From: Nitratireductor indicus C115
GTDB lineage: Bacteria; Pseudomonadota; Alphaproteobacteria; Rhizobiales; Rhizobiaceae
Assembly (NCBI RefSeq): GCF_000300515.1
Contig: NZ_AMSI01000015.1
Coordinates: forward strand, 1 to 64,000
Direction of reading: 5' to 3'
Length of the DNA: 64,000 bases
The position numbers and the translations under genes are program-made. Below the pieces are notes generated by a model that was given only the letters and a program-made list of their open reading frames with translations, was not told the DNA's origin and searched no databases. Shown here in pieces: positions 17,005 through 25,433 of the stretch. The stretch's first letter is position 1. The number at the start of each line of letters is the position of its first letter.

Positions 17005-17811
17005 CTATTCGTCCAGATAGCGGATGCCTGCGGCGGCCGCCTTCTGTTCGATCAGGCTCGCGGCTGCCAACAGGCTTCTGGCGATGTTGTCGGTGCGCAG
17101 CGGCGATTGCGCCCTCGGTGGAAGTGCAACTTCCAGCGCCAGCGTGGCATCGACAAGATGAATGGGGGTTGCCAAAAGAAGGCAGCCGCTCTCCAGATGC
17201 TCGAACCTGTGACAGCCGAAACTCCGGTCGAAGGAGCGAGGTGGCCGTTCGGCCAGAAGGGCTGTGTCGCCGGTGGAGGGAATATGGTGGGCAGCCTGGC
17301 CAGGCGCGATCTGGTCGGACAGGGATGGAGCCGTCTCGTTCCCGCTTAATCGAAGCGAAGCGAGAAGCGCCTGCCCCGCGGCGGAGCGGTCCATCGTTGT
17401 CGTCGAGCCCGCACGCGCGTGGCCCGTTCCTGGCGTTTGTCCCCTGCAAACCATGAGGCAGATGGCATTGTCTCCATGCGGAGCAGCAAGCGCCACGGCT
17501 ATGTCATGGGCGCCGGCGAGCGATTGCATGATGGGGTGCGCCACACCGACGATGGGCGTGTGTGCAAAAAACGCTTGTGCCAGCGCTGTCGCCGTACGGC
17601 CGCATTGATAGCGTTCAGCGAAGCGGGCAGGTTCAACAAATCCCTGCATTTCGAGGGTTTTGACCAGCCTTGCGGTCATGTTCTCGCGCAAGTCAGCGCG
17701 TTGCGCCATTTCCTTGATTGTCAGAGGCCCTTCGTTGCAGAGAATTTGCACCAGCGCCAGGCCGTTCTGTAATGCGACGGTGTTGCCGCCGGCTTCAGTC
17801 TTCGTCAGCAA
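17005..17811 (-). CDS. IclR family transcriptional regulator
   Basis: The 268-residue protein has the IclR layout. A winged HTH domain (about 12-75) includes ALVQILCNEGPLTIKEMAQR and MTARLVKTLEMQGFVE. The ligand domain (about 90-260) includes MDRSAAGQALLASLRL. It lies directly downstream of a DctPQM TRAP operon on the same strand (145 bases after dctM), suggesting it may regulate that operon or be co-expressed with it. A second IclR gene at 21038 lies on the other side of the same transporter. Confidence 0.85.
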   Translation of the reverse strand: MLTKTEAGGNTVALQNGLALVQILCNEGPLTIKEMAQRADLRENMTARLVKTLEMQGFVEPARFAERYQCGRTATALAQAFFAHTPIVGVAHPIMQSLAGAHDIAVALAAPHGDNAICLMVCRGQTPGTGHARAGSTTTMDRSAAGQALLASLRLSGNETAPSLSDQIAPGQAAHHIPSTGDTALLAERPPRSFDRSFGCHRFEHLESGCLLLATPIHLVDATLALEVALPPRAQSPLRTDNIARSLLAAASLIEQKAAAAGIRYLDE

Positions 17812-17956
17812 TTTCGGGGCCGCCCCTCTCCCTCAAATCCGTGCCTGAGCCCTTACACGGAAACCCGATGGACAATTTTTATGCTGGGTTGGGCGATTGC
17901 GCAACAGGCGCAGATCGATATAGCCGGGGTGCTCACAATGCGCCCCGGCCATGATT

Positions 17957-19279
17957 TTACCCCAGAAAATCGACCAGGAAGGACGACATTTCCGGGATGG
18001 CTGCGACAATGGCCAACCCGATGACCGCAGTTATCAGGAAGGGAATGGCGCCCTGAGCGACGCGCTCAAGGGGCAGGCGGGTCACATTGGCGGCCACATA
18101 AAGGTTGATGCCGACAGGTGGTGTGAACAGGCCGATGGCGAGGTTGATCATCACCAGAATGCCAAACCAGACGGGATCCCAGCCAAGCTCGCGCGAGACC
18201 GGCAGGAAGATCGGCAGGCAGATGAACATGATGGTGATCGCGTCCATGAACATGCCGGCAATCAGGAGGATCACCATGATAACAAGCAGGATCACCCACT
18301 GGTTGTCGCTGATCCCCAGCAAGACCGACGAGTAATGGCCGATCAGATCGTCGACGGTGACGACCCAGCCGAAAAGGCTGGCATAGGCAACCACCAGCAT
18401 GACCACGGCAGAGGAGGCGGCGGCGTCGGTGAGCGAATCGTAGAGCCCCCTCAGCGTCAATGTTCGGTAGATGAGGCCGCCGACGAAAAGGGCGTAGACG
18501 GTGGCGACCAGAGCAGCTTCCGTGGGTGTGAAGGCGCCTGAATAAATGCCGCCCAAAATCACGACGGGGGTCATCAGGCCCCAGAAGGAATCGAGGAACG
18601 AGCGCCACAGGCGCCGGCCATAGGGCAGGTCTGCATAGGGTGTAGGCATCAGCCGGTTGAGATTGGGCGAACCTTCCGCGACCTTCGTCTTCTTTGCGAA
18701 GGGTAGGGTGAGGAGCATCAGAATGCCCATGAACAGGCCCGGTATGATGGCCGCGATAAAGAGATGCGAGATCGAGGTTTCAGCGATGACGCCGTAGATG
18801 ACCAGGCCGATCGATGGCGGGATAACGATGGAGAGAGCGGCGCCCGTGCACACAAGGCCAGCGGCGAAAGAGCGGTTGTAGCCGTCTTCTTCCATGCCCT
18901 TGACGATGAGCGGGCCGATGGCCGCGACCGAAGCCGGGCCGGAACCGCTGACGGCGCCCCAGAACAGGCAGACGACGGTGCCCACCACGCCCATGCCGCC
19001 TGGCAATGTGCCGATGAGGACGCGGAAGAAGCGGATCATGCGCTCGGCGATCCCGAGCGATCCCATCAGCGCGCCTGCCAGGATGAAGAAGGGGATGGCC
19101 AGCAGCGAGAACTTCGCAATGCCGGTGGCGACGAGGTCGCCCACGAGGTCGAGGCCGAAACCGAGCGTCCACATGGCATAAAGTGCCGACAGGCCAAGCG
19201 CGAAGGCGACCGGAAGGCGCAACACCAGAAGAATGAAAAAGAGGATGAGCATCTGCGTGCCCGCGCCGAGATCAAACAT
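17957..19279 (-). CDS. dctM: TRAP transporter large permease DctM
   Basis: This is the 12-helix membrane subunit of a DctPQM tripartite importer, which takes up carboxylates or related acids with sodium. The 440-residue product shows the DctM hallmarks LRLPVAFALGLSALYAM, FILAGALMGSLGIAERM, GSGPASVAAIGPLIVKGME and FTPPVGINLYVAANVT. The start at 19279 (MFDLGAGTQM) overlaps dctQ by 8 bases. The operon order is dctP-dctQ-dctM on the minus strand. The substrate is not readable from the permease. Confidence 0.94.
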   Translation of the reverse strand: MFDLGAGTQMLILFFILLVLRLPVAFALGLSALYAMWTLGFGLDLVGDLVATGIAKFSLLAIPFFILAGALMGSLGIAERMIRFFRVLIGTLPGGMGVVGTVVCLFWGAVSGSGPASVAAIGPLIVKGMEEDGYNRSFAAGLVCTGAALSIVIPPSIGLVIYGVIAETSISHLFIAAIIPGLFMGILMLLTLPFAKKTKVAEGSPNLNRLMPTPYADLPYGRRLWRSFLDSFWGLMTPVVILGGIYSGAFTPTEAALVATVYALFVGGLIYRTLTLRGLYDSLTDAAASSAVVMLVVAYASLFGWVVTVDDLIGHYSSVLLGISDNQWVILLVIMVILLIAGMFMDAITIMFICLPIFLPVSRELGWDPVWFGILVMINLAIGLFTPPVGINLYVAANVTRLPLERVAQGAIPFLITAVIGLAIVAAIPEMSSFLVDFLG

Positions 19280-19757
19280 GGCGGGGCTCCTCATCGGAAA
19301 GCGTCTTCCAGGTATCGAGTATGTGCTGGACGTAGCGGATCAGGATCAGGGCAAAACCGAAGGGCATGCCGACGCTGTAGTACCAGGCAGGAATCTGCAG
19401 AGCATAGGATCGGATGCCGCTCGACATTTGATTGGACACCAGAACCCAGCTGAACCATGCGGAAAGGGCCAGGAGCAAGACCGACAGGATGCCCGCCAGG
19501 ACAAGAACCAGCTTGCGCAGAGGCTTCGGCAACAGCTCGAAGAACAGGGTGACCGCCAGATGGTCACCATTGCGCGCTGCAATCGCGGCGCCGAGAATGG
19601 TGAGCAGCAGGAAGCCGTTGGTGAGAAGTTCCTCGGACGAGGCGAGGGAGTAGCTGGTGGTGTAGCGGACCACGACATTGACGAAGCCGAGCGCCGTCAT
19701 GGCCAGGAAAATGACCGCGCAGGCGATCTTCTCTGCGTCGCGCAGGATGAAGGACAT
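19272..19757 (-). CDS. dctQ: TRAP transporter small permease DctQ
   Basis: The four-helix small membrane subunit of the same TRAP importer. The 161-residue product has four hydrophobic segments and the family's FVNVVVRYTTSYSLASSEEL stretch near residues 25-44. GGAGAAA precedes the ATG. The C-terminus overlaps the dctM start, which signals translational coupling. A hairpin at 19786-19808 separates it from dctP. Confidence 0.92.
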   Translation of the reverse strand: MSFILRDAEKIACAVIFLAMTALGFVNVVVRYTTSYSLASSEELLTNGFLLLTILGAAIAARNGDHLAVTLFFELLPKPLRKLVLVLAGILSVLLLALSAWFSWVLVSNQMSSGIRSYALQIPAWYYSVGMPFGFALILIRYVQHILDTWKTLSDEEPRHV

Positions 19758-19785
19758 CGCTTTTCTCCAGAAGCCCGATGGAGAA

Positions 19786-19808
19786 GGACCGGCCTTTTGG
19801 GCCGGTCC
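19786..19808 (-). terminator. Intra-operon hairpin between dctP and dctQ
   Basis: GGACCGGCC (19786-19794), loop TTTTG, GGCCGGTCC (19800-19808): a perfect 9-bp stem beginning 26 bases after the dctP stop codon. There is no clear T run, so it more likely protects or attenuates the operon message than ends it. That would favour high levels of the binding protein. Confidence 0.65.
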
Positions 19809-19833
19809 CGGTTCGGTTTGGATTACGCTGCGG

Positions 19834-20838
19834 TCAGTTCGCGCCCGCTACGGTATCCTGGAAGCTCTTTACCAGCTCGTCGCCGACCTTGGCAGCCCAG
19901 GTGTCGAAGGCGGGCTTGGTGGCATCACGGAAGGCTTTCAGCTCTTCTGCGGTGGGCTCGTAGACTTCCATGCCCTTTTCGCGCAGGAAGGCGATGCCTT
20001 CCTCAGTGCTCTTGCGGGTGATTTCCTTCTGGTAAATCATGGCTTCGGTTGCAGCCTTCTGGACCTTTTCCTTCGTCGCATCGTCGAAGGAGTCCCAGCG
20101 CTTCTTGCTGACGCCGATGAAGATCGGATCGTAGGAATAGTGCCAGGTAGTCAGGTATTTCTGCACTTCATAGACGCGCTGGGGAATGATGACGGCGCCG
20201 ATGGGGTTTTCCTGGCCGTCGACCACGCCCTGCTGTAGCGCGGTGAAGGTCTCGGTCCACTGCATCTGCTGCGGATTGGCGCCAAGCGCATTCATGACGT
20301 CGATATACATTGGACCTGCAACGCGCATCTTGAGGCCCTTCATGTCTTCGGGAGACTTGATGGTGCGCACATTGTTCGTGACTTCACGGAAGCCGTTCTC
20401 GCCCCAGGCCAGAACCACGATATCGCGGCTGGCCATGATCTCGGTCATTTTCTTGCCGGGCTCGCCACCGGTCGTGGCATCGACCTGCTCATAATTGGAA
20501 TAGAGATAAGGCAGCGAGAAGACGGCCATCTCCGGAACCAGCGGGGTGACGTTGATCGCCGAGGTGATGACAAAGTCCAACGCGCCGCGACTGACCATCT
20601 CGGCCTGCTTCATCTGGTCGCCGCCGGAAAGCGTGGCGTTCGGGAAGACGCGAATCGTGAGGTCGCCATTGGTGGCAGCGCTCAGAAGCTCGTTGAACTT
20701 TTCAGCGCCCTTGTGCCAGGTGGTGGCATCGCCGGTATTGTGCGAAAGGCGCAGCGTCTCTGCGTTGGCCGAGCCGAACATGGCGAAGCATGCGACAGCC
20801 GATGACAGGGCAATCGCGCCCAGCTTTGAAAATTTCAT
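19834..20838 (-). CDS. dctP: TRAP transporter solute-binding protein DctP
   Basis: The periplasmic binding protein of the TRAP importer. The 334-residue product has a Sec signal peptide ending SANA (about residue 26) and then TLRLSHNTGDATTWHKGAEKF. The conserved MRVAGPMYIDVMNALGANP segment holds the Arg that normally salt-bridges the substrate carboxylate. Its promoter region (20839-21037) is shared with the divergent IclR gene and holds three TCCA/TGGA inverted repeats, likely operators. An organic acid substrate is inferred from the family. Confidence 0.93.
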   Translation of the reverse strand: MKFSKLGAIALSSAVACFAMFGSANAETLRLSHNTGDATTWHKGAEKFNELLSAATNGDLTIRVFPNATLSGGDQMKQAEMVSRGALDFVITSAINVTPLVPEMAVFSLPYLYSNYEQVDATTGGEPGKKMTEIMASRDIVVLAWGENGFREVTNNVRTIKSPEDMKGLKMRVAGPMYIDVMNALGANPQQMQWTETFTALQQGVVDGQENPIGAVIIPQRVYEVQKYLTTWHYSYDPIFIGVSKKRWDSFDDATKEKVQKAATEAMIYQKEITRKSTEEGIAFLREKGMEVYEPTAEELKAFRDATKPAFDTWAAKVGDELVKSFQDTVAGAN

Positions 20839-20904
20839 GATTTCTCCTCCGTCGATATTGCCGTTGCCGGCGTGTGGACCGCATGACCTCCATCACGCTC
20901 TAGG

Positions 20905-20917
20905 TCCACATAATGGA
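20905..20917. promoter_or_regulatory. Candidate IclR operator 1
   Basis: TCCACATAATGGA, an imperfect inverted repeat with TCCA/TGGA ends and 13-base length. It is the same architecture as the site at 21022-21034 and lies 67 bases before dctP. The divergent IclR regulator is the natural candidate to bind it. Confidence 0.5.
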
Positions 20918-20922
20918 TCAAT

Positions 20923-20938
20923 TTCCACGTCTGTGGAA
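20923..20938. promoter_or_regulatory. Inverted repeat in dctP/IclR intergenic region
   Basis: TTCCAC, GTCT, GTGGAA: a perfect 6-bp inverted repeat that again has TCCA/TGGA ends, 5 bases from operator 1. It may be a second half of a composite site for the IclR protein. Confidence 0.4.
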
Positions 20939-21021
20939 GGGGCAATTTACATTCTGATCCAGTTACTGCAAGATAATTCGTGAGACTTGATATTGTAGGC
21001 GCAGATCGAATAGAATTATGT

Positions 21022-21034
21022 TCCATATTATGGA
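21022..21034. promoter_or_regulatory. Candidate IclR operator 2
   Basis: TCCATA, T, TATGGA: a perfect 6-bp inverted repeat ending four bases before the first possible start codon of the IclR gene. Its position would allow direct repression of the regulator's own gene. It closely resembles operator 1 at 20905-20917. Confidence 0.55.
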
Positions 21035-21037
21035 CCC

Positions 21038-21877
21038 GTGGAGAGCATGCAGGTGACAGCGTTGAACGGTGCGCAAAGCGTCGATCGCGCCCTGGCGCTT
21101 CTATCGACGGTCGGCAGGCATGCCGACCGTGGCGCCTCCCTGTCGTCGCTTGTTGAGGAAAGCGGCCTCAACAAACCGACCGTGCGCCGGCTGCTTCTGG
21201 CGTTGATCCGGGGCGGCCTGGTGGAACAGGATGAGGAAAGCCGCCTCTATTATCTTGGCGAAGAGGCCTATGTTCTGGGCACACTGGCTTCGCAGCGCTT
21301 CAATCTTCTGGAGATTTGCAGGGCAGGTCTTAGCCGCCTTTCCGAGCGCACGCAGGACACAAGCTTCCTGTCGGTGCGCCGGGACATGCTGTCGCTTTGC
21401 CTCTATCGCGAGGAAGGTACCTACCCGATCCGCACCCATGCGCTGCAAATGGGCTTCGAGCATCCGCTCGGCATCGGTGCAGGATCGCTCGCCATGCTGG
21501 CTGCCCTCCCCGATGCCGAGATCGAGGAAGCGCTGGCCGTCAACGAGACCGTGCTTCTGGAGCGTTATCCCAGCCTTCCGCCGGAACGGGTTCGCGCTGA
21601 CGTCGCTCTGACACGGCAGCGAGGGTATTCGTTGAACCCCGGTCTGATCGTAGCCAATTCCTGGGGGGTTGGCGTTGCGTTTCATTTTCCCGATGGCCGA
21701 CTCGCCGGTGCGCTGAGCATCGCAGCCATCGATACCCGTATGCAGGAGACCCGGCAGGTAGAATTAGCCGGCTATCTCAAGCAGGAAGTCGCACGCATTG
21801 AGGAGAAACTCGCGGCAATGTTTTCCGCCCGCAAGAGCGTTTTGGAGAAGCCGCAGATGAGGAGGCAGAGCAGATGA
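21038..21877 (+). CDS. IclR family regulator of adjacent TRAP and acyl-CoA genes
   Basis: The 279-residue protein has a winged HTH (about 8-70; VDRALALLSTVGRHADRGAS and NKPTVRRLLLALIRGGLVE). An IclR effector domain (about 85-260) includes GFEHPLGIGAGSLAMLAALP. Starts at GTG 21038, ATG 21047 or GTG 21053 are all possible; the last has the best spacing to GGAG. It is divergent from dctP, with TCCA/TGGA operators between. Its stop overlaps the thiolase start (ATGA), which ties the regulator directly to the catabolic genes it probably controls. Confidence 0.9.
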   Translation: MESMQVTALNGAQSVDRALALLSTVGRHADRGASLSSLVEESGLNKPTVRRLLLALIRGGLVEQDEESRLYYLGEEAYVLGTLASQRFNLLEICRAGLSRLSERTQDTSFLSVRRDMLSLCLYREEGTYPIRTHALQMGFEHPLGIGAGSLAMLAALPDAEIEEALAVNETVLLERYPSLPPERVRADVALTRQRGYSLNPGLIVANSWGVGVAFHFPDGRLAGALSIAAIDTRMQETRQVELAGYLKQEVARIEEKLAAMFSARKSVLEKPQMRRQSR

Positions 21878-23043
21878 CGAAAGCACAGATCGTAGGTTGG
21901 GCGCATTCGCCCTTCGGGAAATCCGAACTGGAAGACACCGAGCAGCTCATGGCTTCCGTCGCCACCCCGGCGATGGAGCATGCGGGCATCGACATGAACG
22001 ACCTCGACGGCATTTTCGTCGGCGTCATGAACAATGGTTTCTCGAAGCAGGATTTTCAGGGCGCGCTCGTCGCCATGGGCAATGAGAAGCTGGCCCATGT
22101 GCCGGCGACCCGGCTCGAAAATGCCTGCGCGACCGGCTCGGCCGCGCTCTACAGCGCTATGGACTTCATCGAATCGGGCCGTGGCCGCATCGCCCTTGTG
22201 GTGGGTGCGGAAAAGATGACCGCGATGCCGACTTCCGAAGTGGGTGACATTCTTCTTGGAGCGAGCTACCGCAAGGAAGAAGCGAATGTGGAAGGCGGTT
22301 TTGCCGGCCTTTTCGGGCGTATCGCGCAGGCCTATTTCCAGCGTTATGGCGACCATTCCGAAGAACTCGCCATGATCGCTGCCAAGAACCATGCCAATGG
22401 CGCGCTCAATCCCTATGCCCATATGCGCAAGGATTTCGGCTTCGATTTCTGCAACACGGTTTCGGAGAAGAACCCTTATGTCGCCGGCCCGCTGCGGCGT
22501 ACGGACTGTTCGCTGATTTCCGACGGGGCGGCGGCGATCGTGCTTGCCGACGAGGAAACGGCGGCTTCATTGCAGCGCGCCATCGGCTTCCGTGGGCGTC
22601 GCCATGTCAACGATATTCTGGCTCTCAGCCGCCGCGACGTGCTTGCCTTCGAAGGCGCGCGCCGTGCCTGGGCAGGGGCGCTTTCCGATGCGGAGCTTGG
22701 CATTAACGATCTCTCCTTTGTTGAGACGCATGACTGCTTCACCATCGCCGAGATGATCGAATACGAGGCGATGGGCCTGGCCAAGCCGGGCGAAGGGCAT
22801 CGCGTCATCCGCGAAGGCATCACCGCGAAGGGGGGCAAGCTGCCGGTCAACCCGTCGGGCGGCCTGAAGTCGAAGGGGCATCCCATTGGCGCGACGGGCG
22901 TTTCCATGCATGTCATGGCAGCGATGCAGCTTGCCGGCGAGGCGGGTGATATCCAGGTGCCGAATGCAGAGCTTGCCGGCGTCTTCAACATGGGTGGCGC
23001 TGCCGTTGCCAACTACGTCTCCATCATGGAGCGCGTGAAATGA
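21874..23043 (+). CDS. Thiolase family acetyl-CoA acetyltransferase (SCP2 type)
   Basis: Thiolases cleave 3-ketoacyl-CoA to acetyl-CoA and a shortened acyl-CoA. The 389-residue product has the active-site Cys85 in ENACATGSAAL, the HDCF segment in VETHDCFTIAEM that replaces the NEAF motif of classical thiolases, and the C-terminal GGLKSKGHPIGATG. This pattern is typical of SCP2-type or uncharacterised thiolases. The gene overlaps the IclR gene and the acyl-CoA ligase gene by 4 bases each, so the three form one translationally coupled unit for breakdown of an imported acid. Confidence 0.9.
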   Translation: MTKAQIVGWAHSPFGKSELEDTEQLMASVATPAMEHAGIDMNDLDGIFVGVMNNGFSKQDFQGALVAMGNEKLAHVPATRLENACATGSAALYSAMDFIESGRGRIALVVGAEKMTAMPTSEVGDILLGASYRKEEANVEGGFAGLFGRIAQAYFQRYGDHSEELAMIAAKNHANGALNPYAHMRKDFGFDFCNTVSEKNPYVAGPLRRTDCSLISDGAAAIVLADEETAASLQRAIGFRGRRHVNDILALSRRDVLAFEGARRAWAGALSDAELGINDLSFVETHDCFTIAEMIEYEAMGLAKPGEGHRVIREGITAKGGKLPVNPSGGLKSKGHPIGATGVSMHVMAAMQLAGEAGDIQVPNAELAGVFNMGGAAVANYVSIMERVK

Positions 23044-24671
23044 CGAATGCCGCTCCCAAAGGGGGTGTCGCGCCCTGTTCGACGCGCGTGATGAATCTGG
23101 CCAATTTCCTGTCCCAGGCGGCACGCCGCCATGCGGATGAGCCCGGTTTCGTCTGGGGCGATCAGGTCTGGAGCTGGTCGGAAATGGAGGCGCGCGTCGA
23201 GGCCATGGCCCATGCGCTTGTCGCCGATTTCGGGGTCACCAAGGGCGACAGGGTGCTGGTGCAGTCTTCGAACTGCAACCAGATGTTTGAGTCCATGTTC
23301 GCCTGTTTCCGGGTGGGGGCCGTCTGGGTTCCCACCAATTACCGCCAGTCGCCGGATGAGGTCGCATATCTCGGCCAGGCGAGTGGAGCGCGTGTGATGA
23401 TCTGCGGCGCGGCGTTTCCCGAACACGCTCGCGTGTGCAAGGAAACCTCGCCGGAGCTGGAACATCTGATCTCCATCGGTTCGGCCGACTTTGCTGAGGA
23501 TTACGACGCGGTGGTCGCGCGTCATATCGGCCGGAAGTTGCCGAGCGTTGCGGTGGATCGGGACGATCCCTGCTGGTTCTTCTTCACTTCGGGCACGACG
23601 GGCCGCCCCAAGGCCGCGGTGCTGACCCATGGCCAGCTTGCCTTTGTCATAACCAACCATCTCTGCGACCTGATGCCGGGAACGGGGCCGGACGATGCCT
23701 CCGTCGTCGTGGCGCCCCTCTCACACGGGGCGGGCGTTCATCAGCTCACCCAGGTGGCGCACGCAGTCAAGACCATCCTGCCGCCATCCGACAAGCTGGA
23801 TGTGTCGCTCGTCTGGTCGCTGGTGGAGAAGTGGAAGGTAACGAATATCTTCACTGTCCCGACCATTCTGAAAATGCTGGTCGAGGACCCATCCGTCGAC
23901 CGGTTCGATCATTCGACGCTGCGCTATGTGATCTATGCCGGTGCGCCCATGTACCGGGCGGATCAGAAGCGGGCGCTGGCCACACTGGGTGCGGTTCTCG
24001 TACAATATTTCGGCCTCGGCGAGGTGACGGGCAACATCACCGTTCTGCCGCCGGCTGCGCATTCGGCCGAGGATGGCGAGCATGCGCGCATCGGTACCTG
24101 CGGTTTCGAACGCACGGGCATGCAGGTGCAGATTCAGGACGAGGTGGGTAACGAAGTCGCGCTGGGCGAGCCGGGCGAGATCTGTGTCATCGGCCCCGCC
24201 GTCTTTGCCGGTTACTACAACAATCCCGAAGCCAATGCGAAGTCCTTCCGCGACGGCTGGTTCCGCACCGGCGATCTTGGGCGGATGGACGAGCAGGGCT
24301 TTGTCTACATCACCGGTCGTTCGTCGGATATGTATATCTCGGGTGGCTCCAACATCTATCCTCGCGAGATCGAGGAAAAGATATTGATGCACCCCGATAT
24401 CAGCGAGACGGCGGTCCTTGGCGTGCCCGATCCGGTCTGGGGTGAGGTCGGCGTTGCCGTGTGCATCGCGCGGCCGGGGGTGGATGTGGCAGGCATCGAC
24501 CTGCGTTCCTGGCTCGACGGCAAGATGGCCCGCTACAAACTGCCCAAGCTGTTTCTCTTCTGGGATTCCATGCCGAAGTCGGCCTACGGCAAGATCACCA
24601 AGAAGATGATCCGCGAGGAGCTGGAAAAACGCGGCGAGATGCCGGTCTTCGACACGGCCAAGGCGGGCTGA
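23040..24671 (+). CDS. AMP-forming acyl-CoA synthetase
   Basis: This ligase activates a carboxylic acid to its CoA thioester through an acyl-adenylate. The 543-residue product shows the AMP-binding P-loop motif FFTSGTTGRPKAAVLTHGQ (about 180-198), YFGLGEVTGN, the hinge and FRTGDLGRMDEQGFVYITGR. The C-terminal PKSAYGKITKKMIRE contains the catalytic lysine. It is coupled to the thiolase upstream by an ATGA overlap and followed 21 bases later by an SDR. With the neighbouring TRAP importer this suggests uptake, activation and thiolytic cleavage of one acid. Confidence 0.93.
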   Translation: MTNAAPKGGVAPCSTRVMNLANFLSQAARRHADEPGFVWGDQVWSWSEMEARVEAMAHALVADFGVTKGDRVLVQSSNCNQMFESMFACFRVGAVWVPTNYRQSPDEVAYLGQASGARVMICGAAFPEHARVCKETSPELEHLISIGSADFAEDYDAVVARHIGRKLPSVAVDRDDPCWFFFTSGTTGRPKAAVLTHGQLAFVITNHLCDLMPGTGPDDASVVVAPLSHGAGVHQLTQVAHAVKTILPPSDKLDVSLVWSLVEKWKVTNIFTVPTILKMLVEDPSVDRFDHSTLRYVIYAGAPMYRADQKRALATLGAVLVQYFGLGEVTGNITVLPPAAHSAEDGEHARIGTCGFERTGMQVQIQDEVGNEVALGEPGEICVIGPAVFAGYYNNPEANAKSFRDGWFRTGDLGRMDEQGFVYITGRSSDMYISGGSNIYPREIEEKILMHPDISETAVLGVPDPVWGEVGVAVCIARPGVDVAGIDLRSWLDGKMARYKLPKLFLFWDSMPKSAYGKITKKMIREELEKRGEMPVFDTAKAG

Positions 24672-24692
24672 GGCACGATGGGAGGAGAGGAT

Positions 24693-25433
24693 ATGAAGAG
24701 CGTCGCCATAACGGGCGGCGCGTCCGGGATCGGCCTTGCGTCCGCAAAGCTGCTTCTGGCGCGCGGTTTTGCTCCCTGGCTTCTTGACCTGAAGCCGCAG
24801 ATGCTGGCGGATGCCTGCATCGAACTTGGACTTCCCACGGAGCGCGGCATTGTGTGCAATGTGGCTGACGAGGCGTCGGTTGCCGAAGCTATCGGCAAGG
24901 TGGCTCAGGCGGGGCAGTTCGTGGGCGTCGTCAATTCTGCCGGTATCGCTGTGGACCGGCCGGCGGTGGAAACGAGCGTCGAGGATTTCCGACGCATTCT
25001 GGACGTCAACCTGACCGGTTCGTTCATCGTGTCGCGGGCGGCTGCCCGCATCTGGCTCGAGCGCGGCGTGGCGGGTTCCATCGTCAATATAAGCTCGATC
25101 TCGGGCATGCGCGGCAACAAGGGGCGCAGCGCCTATGGCGCCTCCAAAGGTGGCGTCAACACGATGACCATGGTGATGGCGAACGAACTTGGCCCGAACG
25201 GTATTCGTGTTAATGCCATCGCACCCGGTCCGATCGATACGCCGCTTGCGCGTGCGGTGCACACGGAAGATGTGCGCGCCCAATGGCAAAAGCGTGTGCC
25301 GTTGCGCCGCTACGGCACGACGGAGGAAATCGCGGGCGCCGTCGCTTTCCTGATGTCGGAGGATGGCGGTTATGTGAACGGCCAGGTGATCGCCGTCGAT
25401 GGCGGCTTCATTACGGCGGGGCTTTCGGCATGA
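24693..25433 (+). CDS. Short-chain dehydrogenase/reductase
   Basis: The 246-residue NAD(P)-dependent oxidoreductase has a Rossmann fold with TGGASGIG (7-14), NSAG (about 81-84), and the catalytic Ser137 region, Tyr148 and Lys152 (YGASK). It ends with GGYVNGQVIAVDGGF. ATG 24693 follows a strong GGAGGAGAGG, better than the upstream ATG at 24678. It probably oxidises a 3-hydroxyacyl intermediate in the same pathway as the thiolase and ligase. Its stop overlaps the following PPC/DUF296 gene (ATGA). Confidence 0.93.
   Translation: MKSVAITGGASGIGLASAKLLLARGFAPWLLDLKPQMLADACIELGLPTERGIVCNVADEASVAEAIGKVAQAGQFVGVVNSAGIAVDRPAVETSVEDFRRILDVNLTGSFIVSRAAARIWLERGVAGSIVNISSISGMRGNKGRSAYGASKGGVNTMTMVMANELGPNGIRVNAIAPGPIDTPLARAVHTEDVRAQWQKRVPLRRYGTTEEIAGAVAFLMSEDGGYVNGQVIAVDGGFITAGLSA

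Noticed and set aside
23721-25289. 522-codon minus-strand frame opposite the acyl-CoA ligase and SDR
   Set aside because: Antisense shadow caused by GC-rich third positions; no domain.
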